Source of the DNA: an uncultured Lachnospiraceae bacterium
GTDB taxonomy: Bacteria; Bacillota; Clostridia; Lachnospirales; Lachnospiraceae
DNA: 41,983 nucleotides
Reading direction: 5' to 3'
Assembly (NCBI GenBank): GCA_947588845.1
Contig: CANQAR010000024.1
Location: 1-41,983 of the forward strand
Both the position numbers and the translations under genes were made by a program. This document shows, piece by piece, positions 25,039 to 32,583 of the stretch. Under the pieces are notes generated by a model. That model was not told where the DNA came from, did no database searches, and saw nothing but the letters and a program-made list of their open reading frames with translations. Every line of letters begins with the position of its first letter. Positions within the stretch are counted from its first letter, which is position 1.

Positions 25039-25968
25039 ATGAAAATAAAATACTTTCGTTTTCTGTATTATGGGAGGAACGACTGTCTTCTGCATCTTGG
25101 AGAGATCGAGGATGCGGGAAAAAGTGAAGGTGTAGTGTTTTTGTATATTGGCGGAGAGACAGGCGCCGGGGATTGCATCAAAGACCCGGGACGGGAGATT
25201 TCCCTGCCGGAACAATTCGATTACCTCATCATGGGGGAAATCTCGGACGGCACGAAGGAGATTCTCAGGGAAGTGCTGACAAAGGCCAGGGTGGATACTC
25301 TGGTGTTCCCGGAGACCGGAGGCGGAAGAGATTTCCTTCCCGAAGGATATGAGGTCAGACAGGTAATCGGGCTGACGGAGGAGAGAGGACACTGTGAATT
25401 CCGAAGGGATACGGCAGGCTGGCGGCTGCAGGCCGCATGTCTCGAAAAGGGGTCTGTGGTTCTGCTTCATGGACTTGCGGAGACAGGGGTGCTGTATAAT
25501 GACTGTGTGATGAATGTAAGCTTTATCGACGGTCTGAGATACAGCGGCTGGTGGAAGGAAATCGACGGTTTTGCGGCTGCGATGAGATGCACGGTGCGTC
25601 ATGATTATGACGTGTGCAAATATCAGAATGCCGGGAATCAGCGTGACTACAGAATGGAAACTCTGCTGTATGGAAAGACGCACCTGAGAAGATGCCTGAA
25701 CTGGATGGGAACTTTTAAGGACTCATACAGTCTGGGAAAAAGGCTTCGCTTTATCGAGATTCCAGTGCAGTGGCAGGAAGAATTGTGGGACAGCAGGATA
25801 CTGGATGAAATTCCGGATGGACATAAGTGCTATCATGTGTGCGCGCCGGGGTTTCCCGCAAATTCGGCGGTAAACCGGATCTGCAGAAAAAATCCGTATC
25901 AGGTTCTGAGCGTTACAGGTGAAGGAACCGGAGTGAGCTGTGCCGGATTCCTGAAGTATACAGATTGA
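25039..25968 (+). CDS. unrecognised protein, possibly a degenerate metallo-beta-lactamase-like fold
   Basis: The 309-residue protein has no signal peptide or membrane helix and is Cys-rich (at least ten). The start is ATG 25039 with GGGGAGAA upstream. The alternation of strands and turns (FDYLIMGEISDGTKEILREVL..ARVDTLVFPETGG, and later VVLLHGL...YNDCVMNVSF) resembles metallo-beta-lactamase-type hydrolases. The usual HxHxDH zinc motif is replaced by MGEISDG, so it would be non-catalytic if related. This comparison is weak, and no function is assigned. Confidence 0.5.
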   Translation: MKIKYFRFLYYGRNDCLLHLGEIEDAGKSEGVVFLYIGGETGAGDCIKDPGREISLPEQFDYLIMGEISDGTKEILREVLTKARVDTLVFPETGGGRDFLPEGYEVRQVIGLTEERGHCEFRRDTAGWRLQAACLEKGSVVLLHGLAETGVLYNDCVMNVSFIDGLRYSGWWKEIDGFAAAMRCTVRHDYDVCKYQNAGNQRDYRMETLLYGKTHLRRCLNWMGTFKDSYSLGKRLRFIEIPVQWQEELWDSRILDEIPDGHKCYHVCAPGFPANSAVNRICRKNPYQVLSVTGEGTGVSCAGFLKYTD

Positions 25969-26119
25969 AAGTAGCCTGTGCAGTTGAAGGGGTGACGGCC
26001 AGGACAGCGTGCGGCTGTAACAGGGCTGGTATGGAGCCGGTTCGTCAAGGGATGTGCAGGCAAAGTGGAAGTAAAAAGCAACAGGATAAAAAAATATTAA
26101 TATTTGCGTTACAAAAGAA

Positions 26120-26249
26120 AAACTGTATTTCTGTTTTGCGCGGAGCTGAGGGGCGGCCTCCGGAAGGCTGGCCTGATTGCCGGAGACAGGCCGCGAGGTA
26201 CTGTCCAGAGGAACAACTTTGTGAAAAAACAGAAATACAGTTTATTTTT
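26120..26249 (+). ncRNA. candidate structured RNA or composite terminator
   Basis: An 18-bp perfect outer stem (AAACTGTATTTCTGTTTT at 26120-26137 against 26226-26243) is followed by ATTTTTT. It encloses an inner stem GCGGCCT/AGGCCGC with CCGG/CCGG inside, plus further unpaired bases. The gap 25969-26350 holds no gene. It could end transcription of the upstream gene, lead into the MerR gene, or be an independent small RNA. Confidence 0.6.
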
Positions 26250-26350
26250 TGTTCTATTTTTCCGCGTGTATGCATAACATATTTACAGGAACTGCTGCGC
26301 ATAAACGGGACTGGAGAGCGGTTGACACAGAGCGGAAGGGGGACAAGTAC

Positions 26351-27001
26351 ATGGAGAAGAAGGAATACTCAGTTTCGGAAGCGGTGCGGCTCATCGGTGT
26401 CGAGTCGCATGTTTTGCGTTACTGGGAGGAAGAACTGCAGGTGAAGATCAGGCGGACAAGCCAGGGACACAGAGTCTACAGTCAGGAAAATATTGATACT
26501 TTCTGTAAGGTGCGGGAACTGAAGGAACATGGCCTGCAGCTGAAGGCAATTCGTTATCTTCTCGATAAGACAGAAGGAAACAAGGCAAAAGCTGAACTGA
26601 CAGAACAGATTTTTGAGATCGGAAATGACAGAGAAGGTCCTGATGAGCAGGAGGAAGAAGCTGACCGGGACAACGAAGAAGAGGAAGAAGAAAATGAGGA
26701 AGATGAGTCTCCGGCTGCGGAAAATGACAGCGATTTTGTCTACGACGTTGCGATCACGCCTGTTCCGGAGGATGATTTTGATAAGTTCAGACAGTTTGAG
26801 GAGATTCTGAAAAGAATCATGGGGGAACTCATAGAGGAAAAGAATGAGAAAATGGAGCAGTCTCTGCGCAGAATGGTGCGGGATGAGCTTGACCAGTTCT
26901 TCCTGCTGTATCAGGATATCGCGTCGGAGGCGGCTGCAGAAAGAGAATCCGCGGCAAAAAAGGGATTTTTCAGAAGTCTGATGGATTTTCTGAGAAGATA
27001 G
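26351..27001 (+). CDS. MerR-family regulator with acidic linker
   Basis: The 216-residue protein has an N-terminal MerR helix-turn-helix and wing: YSVSEAVRLIGVESHVLRYWEEEL, then RTSQGHRVYSQENIDTF (about 5-50). A very acidic linker (about 100-135) and a C-terminal alpha-helical part ending GFFRSLMDFLRR follow. No metal-binding Cys pattern is seen. The form resembles MerR/RacA-like chromosome or developmental regulators rather than metal sensors. AAGGGGGA precedes ATG 26351; the frame extends upstream to 26249 but into the structured RNA tail. An inverted repeat and structured repeat C follow the stop. Confidence 0.82.
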   Translation: MEKKEYSVSEAVRLIGVESHVLRYWEEELQVKIRRTSQGHRVYSQENIDTFCKVRELKEHGLQLKAIRYLLDKTEGNKAKAELTEQIFEIGNDREGPDEQEEEADRDNEEEEEENEEDESPAAENDSDFVYDVAITPVPEDDFDKFRQFEEILKRIMGELIEEKNEKMEQSLRRMVRDELDQFFLLYQDIASEAAAERESAAKKGFFRSLMDFLRR

Positions 27002-27002
27002 A

Positions 27003-27044
27003 GTTACAGTTCACGACCTGCAAGGGAATGAACTGAACTGTAAC
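27003..27044. repeat. inverted repeat after the MerR gene
   Basis: GTTACAGTTCA (27003-27013) and TGAACTGTAAC (27034-27044) are perfect 11-bp arms with a 20-nt loop, immediately after the stop codon. There is no T tract, so it may protect the mRNA end rather than terminate. The sequence GTTACAGTTCAC also occurs near 2455, just before the hairpin array. Confidence 0.6.
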
Positions 27045-27087
27045 AAGACAGAGGCGGGAACTGCAGAATTCAAAAAAGAGACAACAT

Positions 27088-27202
27088 AAAAAGAGGACGC
27101 ATGGGCATCCTCTTTTATAATATGCGCAGCTTCGCATATGAAAACTGCTGACGCAGCATGCGGACTACGCAGCGAGCAGAAGGAAAACCGCCTCCTGCTC
27201 GA
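27088..27202 (+). repeat. structured interspersed repeat, copy C
   Basis: It starts with a terminator-like hairpin, AAAAGAGGA...TCCTCTTTT, then ATAATA and TGCGCAG. The outer stem is CGCAT/ATGCG, the inner part is CTGCTGACGCAGC, then GCGAGCAG, and a second hairpin AAGG/CCTCCTGCTC follows. The stem bases differ from copies A, B and D, but pairing is kept. It lies between the convergent MerR and ferredoxin genes, in MerR orientation. Confidence 0.75.
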
Positions 27203-27216
27203 TTTTGTATCGTGAA

Positions 27217-27387
27217 TTATTCAGCTGATACAGCGCCATTCGGACAGACACCTTCACATGTGCCGCAGTCGAGGCAGGCATCCGGATCGATAACATACTT
27301 TCCATCGCCTTCGCTGATAGCTTCTGCCGGACATTCGTCTGCGCAGGTACCGCAAGCTACACACTCGTCAGAAATTACATATGCCAT
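27217..27387 (-). CDS. 2[4Fe-4S] ferredoxin
   Basis: The 56-residue protein is encoded on the minus strand, starting MAYVISDECVACGTCADECP and ending NGAVSAE. Two CxxCxxCxxxCP clusters are present (CVACGTCADECP and CLDCGTCEGVCP), the signature of clostridial-type ferredoxins that carry electrons at low potential. AAGGAGGA precedes the ATG at a good distance. Its length is normal for the family. It is a single gene with no redox partner next to it. Confidence 0.95.
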   Translation of the reverse strand: MAYVISDECVACGTCADECPAEAISEGDGKYVIDPDACLDCGTCEGVCPNGAVSAE

Positions 27388-27566
27388 AATGAGTTCCTCC
27401 TTCTTATATAGTTTTCTGCGGTCCCTCTCGGAACCTTCTGCCCTATTTTAATACAGAACGACTAATTATGCAAGGATATTTTTCAAATGGAATCATATAA
27501 CAGCAAAGCGGAAAAATGAATGGCAGCGAAGCGGAAACTCGGCGGAAATCGGGAATGATTGCCGTC

Positions 27567-27595
27567 TTGCAATATAATATGAATCGTATTATAAT
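27567..27595 (+). promoter_or_regulatory. sigma-A promoter of the DUF1858 gene
   Basis: TTGCAA (27567-27572) and a perfect TATAAT (27590-27595) have a 17-bp spacer, 33 bp before the start codon. Confidence 0.8.
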
Positions 27596-27628
27596 AGCGG
27601 GAGAATAAATAAAGGAGGTAATTTTCCT

Positions 27629-27841
27629 ATGGCAACAAAAATCACAAAAGATATGCTGATCGGTCAGATTCTTCAGATTAATCCGGGACTTGCTCCTGTT
27701 TTGATGGCGGGCGGAATGCATTGTGTCGGATGTCCGTCTTCTCAGATGGAATCTCTGGAAGAGGCAGCCATGGTACATGGGATTGATGTCGATGTGCTTC
27801 TTGCCAGGCTGAACGCATTCCTTGAAGCGCTCGAGGCGTAA
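27629..27841 (+). CDS. DUF1858-domain protein
   Basis: The 70-residue cytoplasmic protein has the pattern [34 protein letters not shown], typical of DUF1858 proteins, with a CxxC pair (CVGC). The family often sits near hybrid-cluster or redox proteins; here it is a single gene near a ferredoxin on the other strand. A redox or metal role is possible but unproven. AAAGGAGG precedes ATG 27629. Confidence 0.9.
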   Translation: MATKITKDMLIGQILQINPGLAPVLMAGGMHCVGCPSSQMESLEEAAMVHGIDVDVLLARLNAFLEALEA

Positions 27842-27960
27842 ATGTAAATGTACTGTGAAGGAATTTATGTGAAGCATTGCGGGGTTTCGCCTGGCACTGC
27901 GGCGCAGTGTATAGATAGAGATATATGCTGCAAATGGTAAACTGAAGACTGATAAAGTAC

Positions 27961-27994
27961 AAAAGCCGTGATCTGAAAAAGGTCACGGTTTTTT
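27961..27994 (+). terminator. intrinsic terminator
   Basis: CCGTGA against TCACGG, with flanking A and T runs (six T), lies 120 bp after the DUF1858 gene. Confidence 0.75.
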
Positions 27995-28011
27995 GTGTCA
28001 TAAATTGGTTA

Positions 28012-28040
28012 TTGAAAAATTCCTGTTCCTGTGCTATGAT
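28012..28040 (+). promoter_or_regulatory. sigma-A promoter of the DNA-repair gene pair
   Basis: TTGAAA (28012-28017) and TATGAT (28035-28040) have a 17-bp spacer. The LexA-type box at 28050-28061 starts 9 bp after the -10. Confidence 0.75.
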
Positions 28041-28047
28041 GAAAAAA

Positions 28048-28063
28048 TAGAACATATGTTCGA
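28048..28063. promoter_or_regulatory. LexA (DinR)-type SOS box
   Basis: The core GAACATATGTTC (28050-28061) is a perfect palindrome. On the minus strand it reads CGAACATATGTTCT, matching the Gram-positive LexA consensus CGAACRNRYGTTYC at all but the last base. It overlaps the expected transcription start, so LexA would block the repair gene pair until DNA damage. Confidence 0.82.
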
Positions 28064-28089
28064 TTATTTATGAAAAAGGCGGGATCCGA

Positions 28090-29397
28090 ATGAATTTATA
28101 TCAGAAACTCATGATTCTGTCAGATGCGGCGAAATATGACGTGGCCTGCACCTCGAGCGGCGTGAACAGGTCAGGGAGCGGGCGTGGTATGGGGAACTGC
28201 ATGGCTCCCGGTATCTGCCATAGTTTTTCGACGGATGGCCGCTGTATCTCGCTTCTGAAGATTTTATTTACAAACGAGTGCGTGTTTGACTGCCGATACT
28301 GTCTGAACCGCAGTTCCAATGATATCGTCCGCGCTTCGTTTACGCCGGATGAGGTCTGCCGCCTTACGATCGAATTTTACCGGCGGAATTATATTGAAGG
28401 GCTTTTTTTGAGCTCCGGGATCCTGAAGAATCCGAATTATACGATGGAGCTGCTTTACCAGACGCTGTATCAGCTGCGAAATCAGTATCATTTTGAGGGG
28501 TATATCCATGTTAAGGCGATACCGGGAGCCGCGCAGGAGCTGATTGAGAAGACAGGTTTTCTTGCGGACCGTATGAGTGTGAATCTGGAGCTGCCGACGG
28601 CGGAGAGTCTTCGGCGCCTTGCCCCGCACAAGACCCGGAAAAAGATCCTTGCGCCGATGCGGCAGGTACAGCTTCGTAGAAAAGAGAATAAAGAGGAGCT
28701 TGTTTTGTACCGGAACGCTCCCCGGTTTGTCCCGGGCGGACAAAGTACGCAGATGATTATCGGAGCGACGCCGGAGAGCGATTTTCAGATTCTTTCCGTA
28801 GCGGAGTCCTTGTACCGCAATTTTGATCTGAAGCGGGTGTTTTTCTCCGCGTTTGTTCAGGTAAATCAGGATGCGCTTCTGCCTGCGCTGCCGGGCGGTC
28901 CTCCCCTTCTGCGTGAGCATCGTCTGTATCAGGCGGACTGGCTGCTTCGGTTTTATGGATTTACCGCGGGAGAGCTGCTGAGCGAAGATCATCCGAATTT
29001 CAATGCCGCGCTTGACCCGAAATGTGACTGGGCTCTGTCTCATCTGGAAGAGTTTCCGGTGGAGGTGAATCAGGCGGATTATTACACGCTTCTGCGTGTG
29101 CCGGGGATCGGACCGAAGTCGGCGCGCCGCATTGTGAAGGCGAGGCGTCACGGCTCGCTGGATTTTCCGGCTTTGAAGAAAGCGGGAGTTGTGCTGAAGC
29201 GGGCAGTTTATTTTATCACCTGCGGCGGCAGGCAGATGTATCCTCTGCGGATCGAGGAGGATTTTATTTTGAGAAATCTGCTTCAGGTCTGCGGACACCG
29301 TCCGGAGGAACCTGTGACGTACCGGCAGCTTTCTCTGTTTGACGATGGTCAGATGCTGGGGGAAGTGCCTCAGGAGCTGAAGCTGACAGGAATGTAG
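28090..29397 (+). CDS. radical SAM putative DNA modification/repair protein (TIGR03916-like)
   Basis: The 435-residue protein has a radical-SAM cluster motif, CVFDCRYC (about residue 65), and an early MGNCMAPGICHSF segment. A C-terminal helix-hairpin-helix, LLRVPGIGPKSARRIVKAR (about 337-355), probably binds DNA. This matches the family named putative DNA modification/repair radical SAM protein, usually paired with the next gene's family. The substrate is not known. The SOS box upstream supports a DNA damage role. Confidence 0.88.
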   Translation: MNLYQKLMILSDAAKYDVACTSSGVNRSGSGRGMGNCMAPGICHSFSTDGRCISLLKILFTNECVFDCRYCLNRSSNDIVRASFTPDEVCRLTIEFYRRNYIEGLFLSSGILKNPNYTMELLYQTLYQLRNQYHFEGYIHVKAIPGAAQELIEKTGFLADRMSVNLELPTAESLRRLAPHKTRKKILAPMRQVQLRRKENKEELVLYRNAPRFVPGGQSTQMIIGATPESDFQILSVAESLYRNFDLKRVFFSAFVQVNQDALLPALPGGPPLLREHRLYQADWLLRFYGFTAGELLSEDHPNFNAALDPKCDWALSHLEEFPVEVNQADYYTLLRVPGIGPKSARRIVKARRHGSLDFPALKKAGVVLKRAVYFITCGGRQMYPLRIEEDFILRNLLQVCGHRPEEPVTYRQLSLFDDGQMLGEVPQELKLTGM

Positions 29398-29566
29398 AAG
29401 AGGGAACCAGGCCCACAGAAGAGAGAAAAAGAACTGGAAAGAGAGGCCCATCGGGTCTGACGGAGAACGCAGAGGAAGAGACGGGATGGAGGATCCGTCA
29501 GGAGAGAGAAAAAGAACCGGAAAGAGAGGATAAATGTATTTGGAACAGAAAGCAGGAGGAACAGAG

Positions 29567-30835
29567 ATGACGATTTATGTATGTGAGGATTGTGTGGATG
29601 GAATTTTTACCGGGGTGTACAACGCGTGGGCGAGCCGTCTCGGTCACGCGAATGTTGCGCTGCGTGTAGCAGGTCCGGCGGATCTGGAGCTGTTTGCCGA
29701 GTACAGAAATGTGGAGACAGACGCGCAGAAGGCGCAGAAAGTAGCTGATACGATACGGCGCAGGATGGGCGGGAATTCTTATGAGATGATTTATCGGGCG
29801 GCGCTGGCGAATGCTCCGGAAAAAGCAGACTGTATTTACCGTGTGCTCACGGTTGGACTGTCCTGCCGCACAGATTCCCGTACTGCGAGTCATCTGATTG
29901 AGAAACTGCAGGATGTCAATGCCTGCCGGGTTTTTGAATTTTCGCGGAAGGTACAGAATGAGGCTCACAGATATGAGGGATTTGTGCGGTTCCGGGAGCT
30001 GGATGGAGGTATTCTGTTTTCCGAGATCGAGGCGGAGAATCAGGTGCTTCCGCTGATCGGAGAGCATTTTTCCAACCGTTTTCCGAATGAGCATTTTCTG
30101 ATTTTTGATCATCATTCGGGAGACTGTCTGGTTCATGCGGCGCGGCGGCAATGGTTTATCTGGAGGGGAGCCGGGAAAGAACTGTCAGTGCGGCTGGAAG
30201 ACCGAAGTGAGCCTTTTGGAAGGATGGAGAAGGAAGGCATGTCGGAGAGGCCGGAAGACAGAAGTGCGTCTTTCGACAGGATGAAAAAGGAAGGCATGCC
30301 GGAGAGGCTGGAAGACCAGAATGAGCCTTTCAGCAGGATGGAAAAGAGAGGCATGTCGGAGAGACCGGGAGACCAGAATGAGCCTTTTGGCAGGATGAAA
30401 AAGGAAGGCATGTCGAAGAGGCCGGAAGACCAGAATGAGCCTTTTGGAAAGATGAAGAAGAAAGGGATGTCAGAGAGGCCGGAAGACCAGAGGGAGCCTT
30501 TTGGAAGGATAGGAAAAGGAGAGAATTGGGAAGCTGGTGATGCGGAAGGCGGAAGCAGAAATGTCCATGAGGAAGAGGCAAAAAAGGAAAGCCAAAAGCC
30601 GGGCGGCGCAGGAAAGAAACCTGAAAAACTGCCTGTTGGAAAGGCAGCGGAGATAAAAGATTCAGTGGTCAGCGGATCGGCGCTGACTACAGATGAGGAG
30701 GAGATCCAGCGTCTCTGGCGGGGCTTTTGCTCCAGTATTTCCATTCAGGAGCGGGAGAATCTGCACCTGCAGAGGCAGTTCTGGCCGCTGAAATTCAGAA
30801 AATGGATGACGGAAGGGGTCGGTCAGCAGGAATGA
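29567..30835 (+). CDS. TIGR03915/DUF4130-like DNA metabolism protein with inserted tandem repeat
   Basis: The 422-residue protein has a conserved front (MTIYVCEDCVDGIFTGVYNAW ... FSNRFPNEHFLIFDHHSGDCLVH...W, about 1-205). Its end, IQRLWRGFCSSISIQERENLHLQRQFWPLKFRKWMTE, is conserved too. Members are usually about 250-280 residues. Here about 160 extra residues separate the two parts, including six tandem 19-residue repeats (about 209-322). ATG 29567 is chosen with AGGAGGA 6 bp upstream; ATG 29534 is the alternative. It forms a pair with the radical SAM gene; 170 bp between them contain a 26-bp direct repeat (about 29420 and 29504). Confidence 0.82.
   Translation: MTIYVCEDCVDGIFTGVYNAWASRLGHANVALRVAGPADLELFAEYRNVETDAQKAQKVADTIRRRMGGNSYEMIYRAALANAPEKADCIYRVLTVGLSCRTDSRTASHLIEKLQDVNACRVFEFSRKVQNEAHRYEGFVRFRELDGGILFSEIEAENQVLPLIGEHFSNRFPNEHFLIFDHHSGDCLVHAARRQWFIWRGAGKELSVRLEDRSEPFGRMEKEGMSERPEDRSASFDRMKKEGMPERLEDQNEPFSRMEKRGMSERPGDQNEPFGRMKKEGMSKRPEDQNEPFGKMKKKGMSERPEDQREPFGRIGKGENWEAGDAEGGSRNVHEEEAKKESQKPGGAGKKPEKLPVGKAAEIKDSVVSGSALTTDEEEIQRLWRGFCSSISIQERENLHLQRQFWPLKFRKWMTEGVGQQE
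30191..30532 (+). repeat. six-copy 57-bp coding minisatellite
   Basis: Six in-frame units of 57 bp encode variants of RPEDQNEPFGRMKKEGMSE. Copies 1 (RLEDRSEPFGRMEKEGMSE), 2 and 6 are the most diverged; copies 3-5 are closest to each other. The repeat lies inside the TIGR03915-like gene and keeps its frame. Confidence 0.9.
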
Positions 30836-30960
30836 TTTTTTCTTCCAGTCCTGTATATTTTCTGTAAATCTGTTGATAATATCTGTAAAAATTAATTTCC
30901 GCGGATAATGGTACGCCACAGACCGGCGGGAGATGCGGTTGAGACAGAGGAGACAGAAGT

Positions 30961-31188
30961 ATGCTGGAGAAGAAGATCAGATTAAAGGCCGTGGATGAAG
31001 TATGTGAATTTGTAAGGGCCGCCGAGAAATGTGATTTTGATATCGATATATTTTATAACAGGACAGTAGTCGATGCAAAATCAATTCTCGGTGTTATGAG
31101 TATGGATCTGACAAAAGATCTTACTGTGAAATATGGAACGCAGGACGGCGCGTTTGAAAAAGTACTGAACAAATTTTCGGCGATGTGA
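30961..31188 (+). CDS. HPr-like protein lacking the active-site histidine
   Basis: The 75-residue protein has the HPr fold pattern around regulatory serine 46 (VVDAKSILGVMSMDL). The phospho-accepting GLHARPA motif is replaced by RLKAVDEVCEF. It therefore cannot carry PTS phosphate from PEP but could still be phosphorylated on Ser by HPr kinase, like Crh of Bacillus, which acts with CcpA in catabolite control. The length is slightly short for HPr (about 85-88). GAGGAGA precedes ATG 30961. No PTS genes are adjacent. Confidence 0.8.
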   Translation: MLEKKIRLKAVDEVCEFVRAAEKCDFDIDIFYNRTVVDAKSILGVMSMDLTKDLTVKYGTQDGAFEKVLNKFSAM

Positions 31189-31319
31189 ATCAGGAGCGCC
31201 TAAAGTTGTTTAAATTGTCCAAATTTTCTGAATTATATAAATTATTCAAAAAATTTATAGATGAATATTGGAGAAATTTTTTAGAAAATAAATAATTTCA
31301 GGAAAATTTAAAAAAAGTG

Positions 31320-31348
31320 TTGACAAATGAGAAGCCATCTGCTATCAT
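31320..31348 (+). promoter_or_regulatory. strong sigma-A promoter of an orphan transcript
   Basis: A perfect TTGACA (31320-31325) and TATCAT (31343-31348) have a 17-bp spacer. An inverted repeat, CAACAAA-CACA-TTTGTTG, follows at about 31358-31375, over the transcription start region, as an operator would. Confidence 0.75.
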
Positions 31349-31427
31349 ACAACCATCAACAAACACATTTGTTGTTCCTATAGATCACCTATAGACAATG
31401 AATAGAGGAGACAGGAGGTCGATTCCC

Positions 31428-31508
31428 ATGGACACAGAGGTACGAGCTTTTGCCGTTACATGTGGAAGGATAAATGAATCCTGCAGAAAAGACCTTTATC
31501 AGAACTGA
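31428..31508 (+). CDS. 26-residue small ORF downstream of the orphan promoter
   Basis: ATG 31428 follows AGGAGG (31413-31418) at 9 bp, 80 bp after a strong promoter. The frame encodes MDTEVRAFAVTCGRINESCR and six more residues, then TGA. It matches no family I recognise. It could be a leader peptide, a small protein, or the frameshifted start of a decayed gene. It overlaps the next frame. Confidence 0.4.
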   Translation: MDTEVRAFAVTCGRINESCRKDLYQN

Positions 31509-31659
31509 TTCAAGTGATCGTATGAAAACGATAATCGGAGAGAGCAGAGAATCTGATGATAAGGTGCATTTATCCTTATTTGGAAGAGCAGCATGGAAGA
31601 AGAAGCTGCTGTCGGATAGAGGTTATGCGATGCGCATACCAGTCAGAGAATCCGAGTGA
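31474..31659 (+). CDS. 61-residue hypothetical ORF
   Basis: The basic, Ser/Arg-rich frame starts MNPAEKTFIRTDSSDRMKT with GGAAGG a few bases before ATG 31474. No family is recognised. It overlaps the 26-residue ORF by 35 bases. It may be part of a decayed gene. Confidence 0.25.
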   Translation: MNPAEKTFIRTDSSDRMKTIIGESRESDDKVHLSLFGRAAWKKKLLSDRGYAMRIPVRESE

Positions 31660-32309
31660 TGTGGACAGGCATATGGAGCTGTTAAGGAAACAGTCAGATG
31701 AGAGGACGATTTCCGGGAGAACAGCCAGGTGAGGTTGTCAGAGGACAACCGGGAAAAGAGCGGCTGTCAGAGGAACAGTCGGATGAGAAGGTTGCCGCAA
31801 GAGCAGTCAGATAAAACAAAGGACTGCCGGAAAAGAGAAGGACAGATTTCAAAACGGAAAACTGTCAGAAGAACAGCCAGAGTGAGGAAGCTATTCCAAC
31901 AGGAAAATACTCAGAAGATGAGATCCGGATGAAGGATTTGAAGAGAAACGGGCTGTCAAAGAGCAACCATGACTCCATAAAACAGGAAGGAGCCAGAGAG
32001 CTGCCAGTGTATCCTGTATAAGACGACGATGGAGCGAAGAGCTGCCAGGGAAGCAGCGGATGTACCGTCAGAGAAGACGGACAGATTATTCACACCGAAA
32101 GAGATTGTGAATGCAGAGGATCTGCCGGAAGATGCAGATGATGAGACCTGTCAGATATCCACATGGCATAAAAAATAAAATAATTATATCACGAATCAAA
32201 CGGGCGGAATGTGGACAGCACATATCGTGGTATGAATAATAGAAAGCAGGAACAATGCCCTCCGATCTATACAATTGAATATGGAAAATACAATTGAATA
32301 ATTAATATA

Positions 32310-32580
32310 AAAAGAGGATGTCATGGAGAACATCCTCTTTTACTTTTCGTGCGCAGGCCCGGGAATGGAAATCAGCTGCTGGCGCAGCACCCGGGCCGCG
32401 CGGCGAGCAGGGAGGAAAACCGCCTCCTGCTTGATCACAGGCTGGGAATGGAAACCAGCTGCTGGCGCAGCACCTGGGCCGCGCGGCGAGCAGGGAGGAA
32501 AAAACAGCCTCCTGCTTGATCACAGGCCGGGAATGGAAATCAGCTGCTGACGCAGCACCCGGGCCGCGCGGGCGGGCAGG
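32310..32580 (+). repeat. structured interspersed repeat, copy D (three tandem units)
   Basis: A terminator-type hairpin, AAAAGAGGATGT against ACATCCTCTTTT (32310-32341), is followed by three tandem units of about 88 bp: 32350-32436, 32438-32523 and 32524-32580, the last truncated. Each unit reads roughly GGCCCGGGAATGGAAATCAG, CTGCTGGCGCAGCA, CCCGGGCCGCGCGGCGAG, then hairpin CAGGGAGG/CCTCCTG. The array stops 3 bp before the stop codon of the minus-strand kinase gene. Confidence 0.88.
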
Positions 32581-32583
32581 AAA

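Larger units (their letters stand above)
31189..32309 (+). other. long region with a promoter but no recognised gene
   Basis: About 1.1 kb is purine-rich and AG-repeat-like, especially 31660-32060. There, variants of CTGTCAGAGGAACAG and CAGTCAGATGAGA recur (for example near 31690, 31770, 31790 and 31863), and short frames repeatedly read QSDE or LSEEQ before stopping. It begins with a strong promoter at 31320. It looks like either a decayed repeat-coding gene or a non-coding transcript; two small frames are listed separately. Confidence 0.5.

Noticed and set aside
28264-29451. A 395-residue open frame opposite the radical SAM gene
   Set aside because: It is a shadow of a conserved coding region with no recognisable domain.
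32323-32550. A 75-residue frame across the tandem structured repeats
   Set aside because: It simply translates the repeat units and terminator; no ribosome binding site.
32350-32580. CRISPR array
   Set aside because: The three units of about 88 bp have no unique spacers between short repeats, and there are no cas genes. They are internally palindromic tandem repeats.
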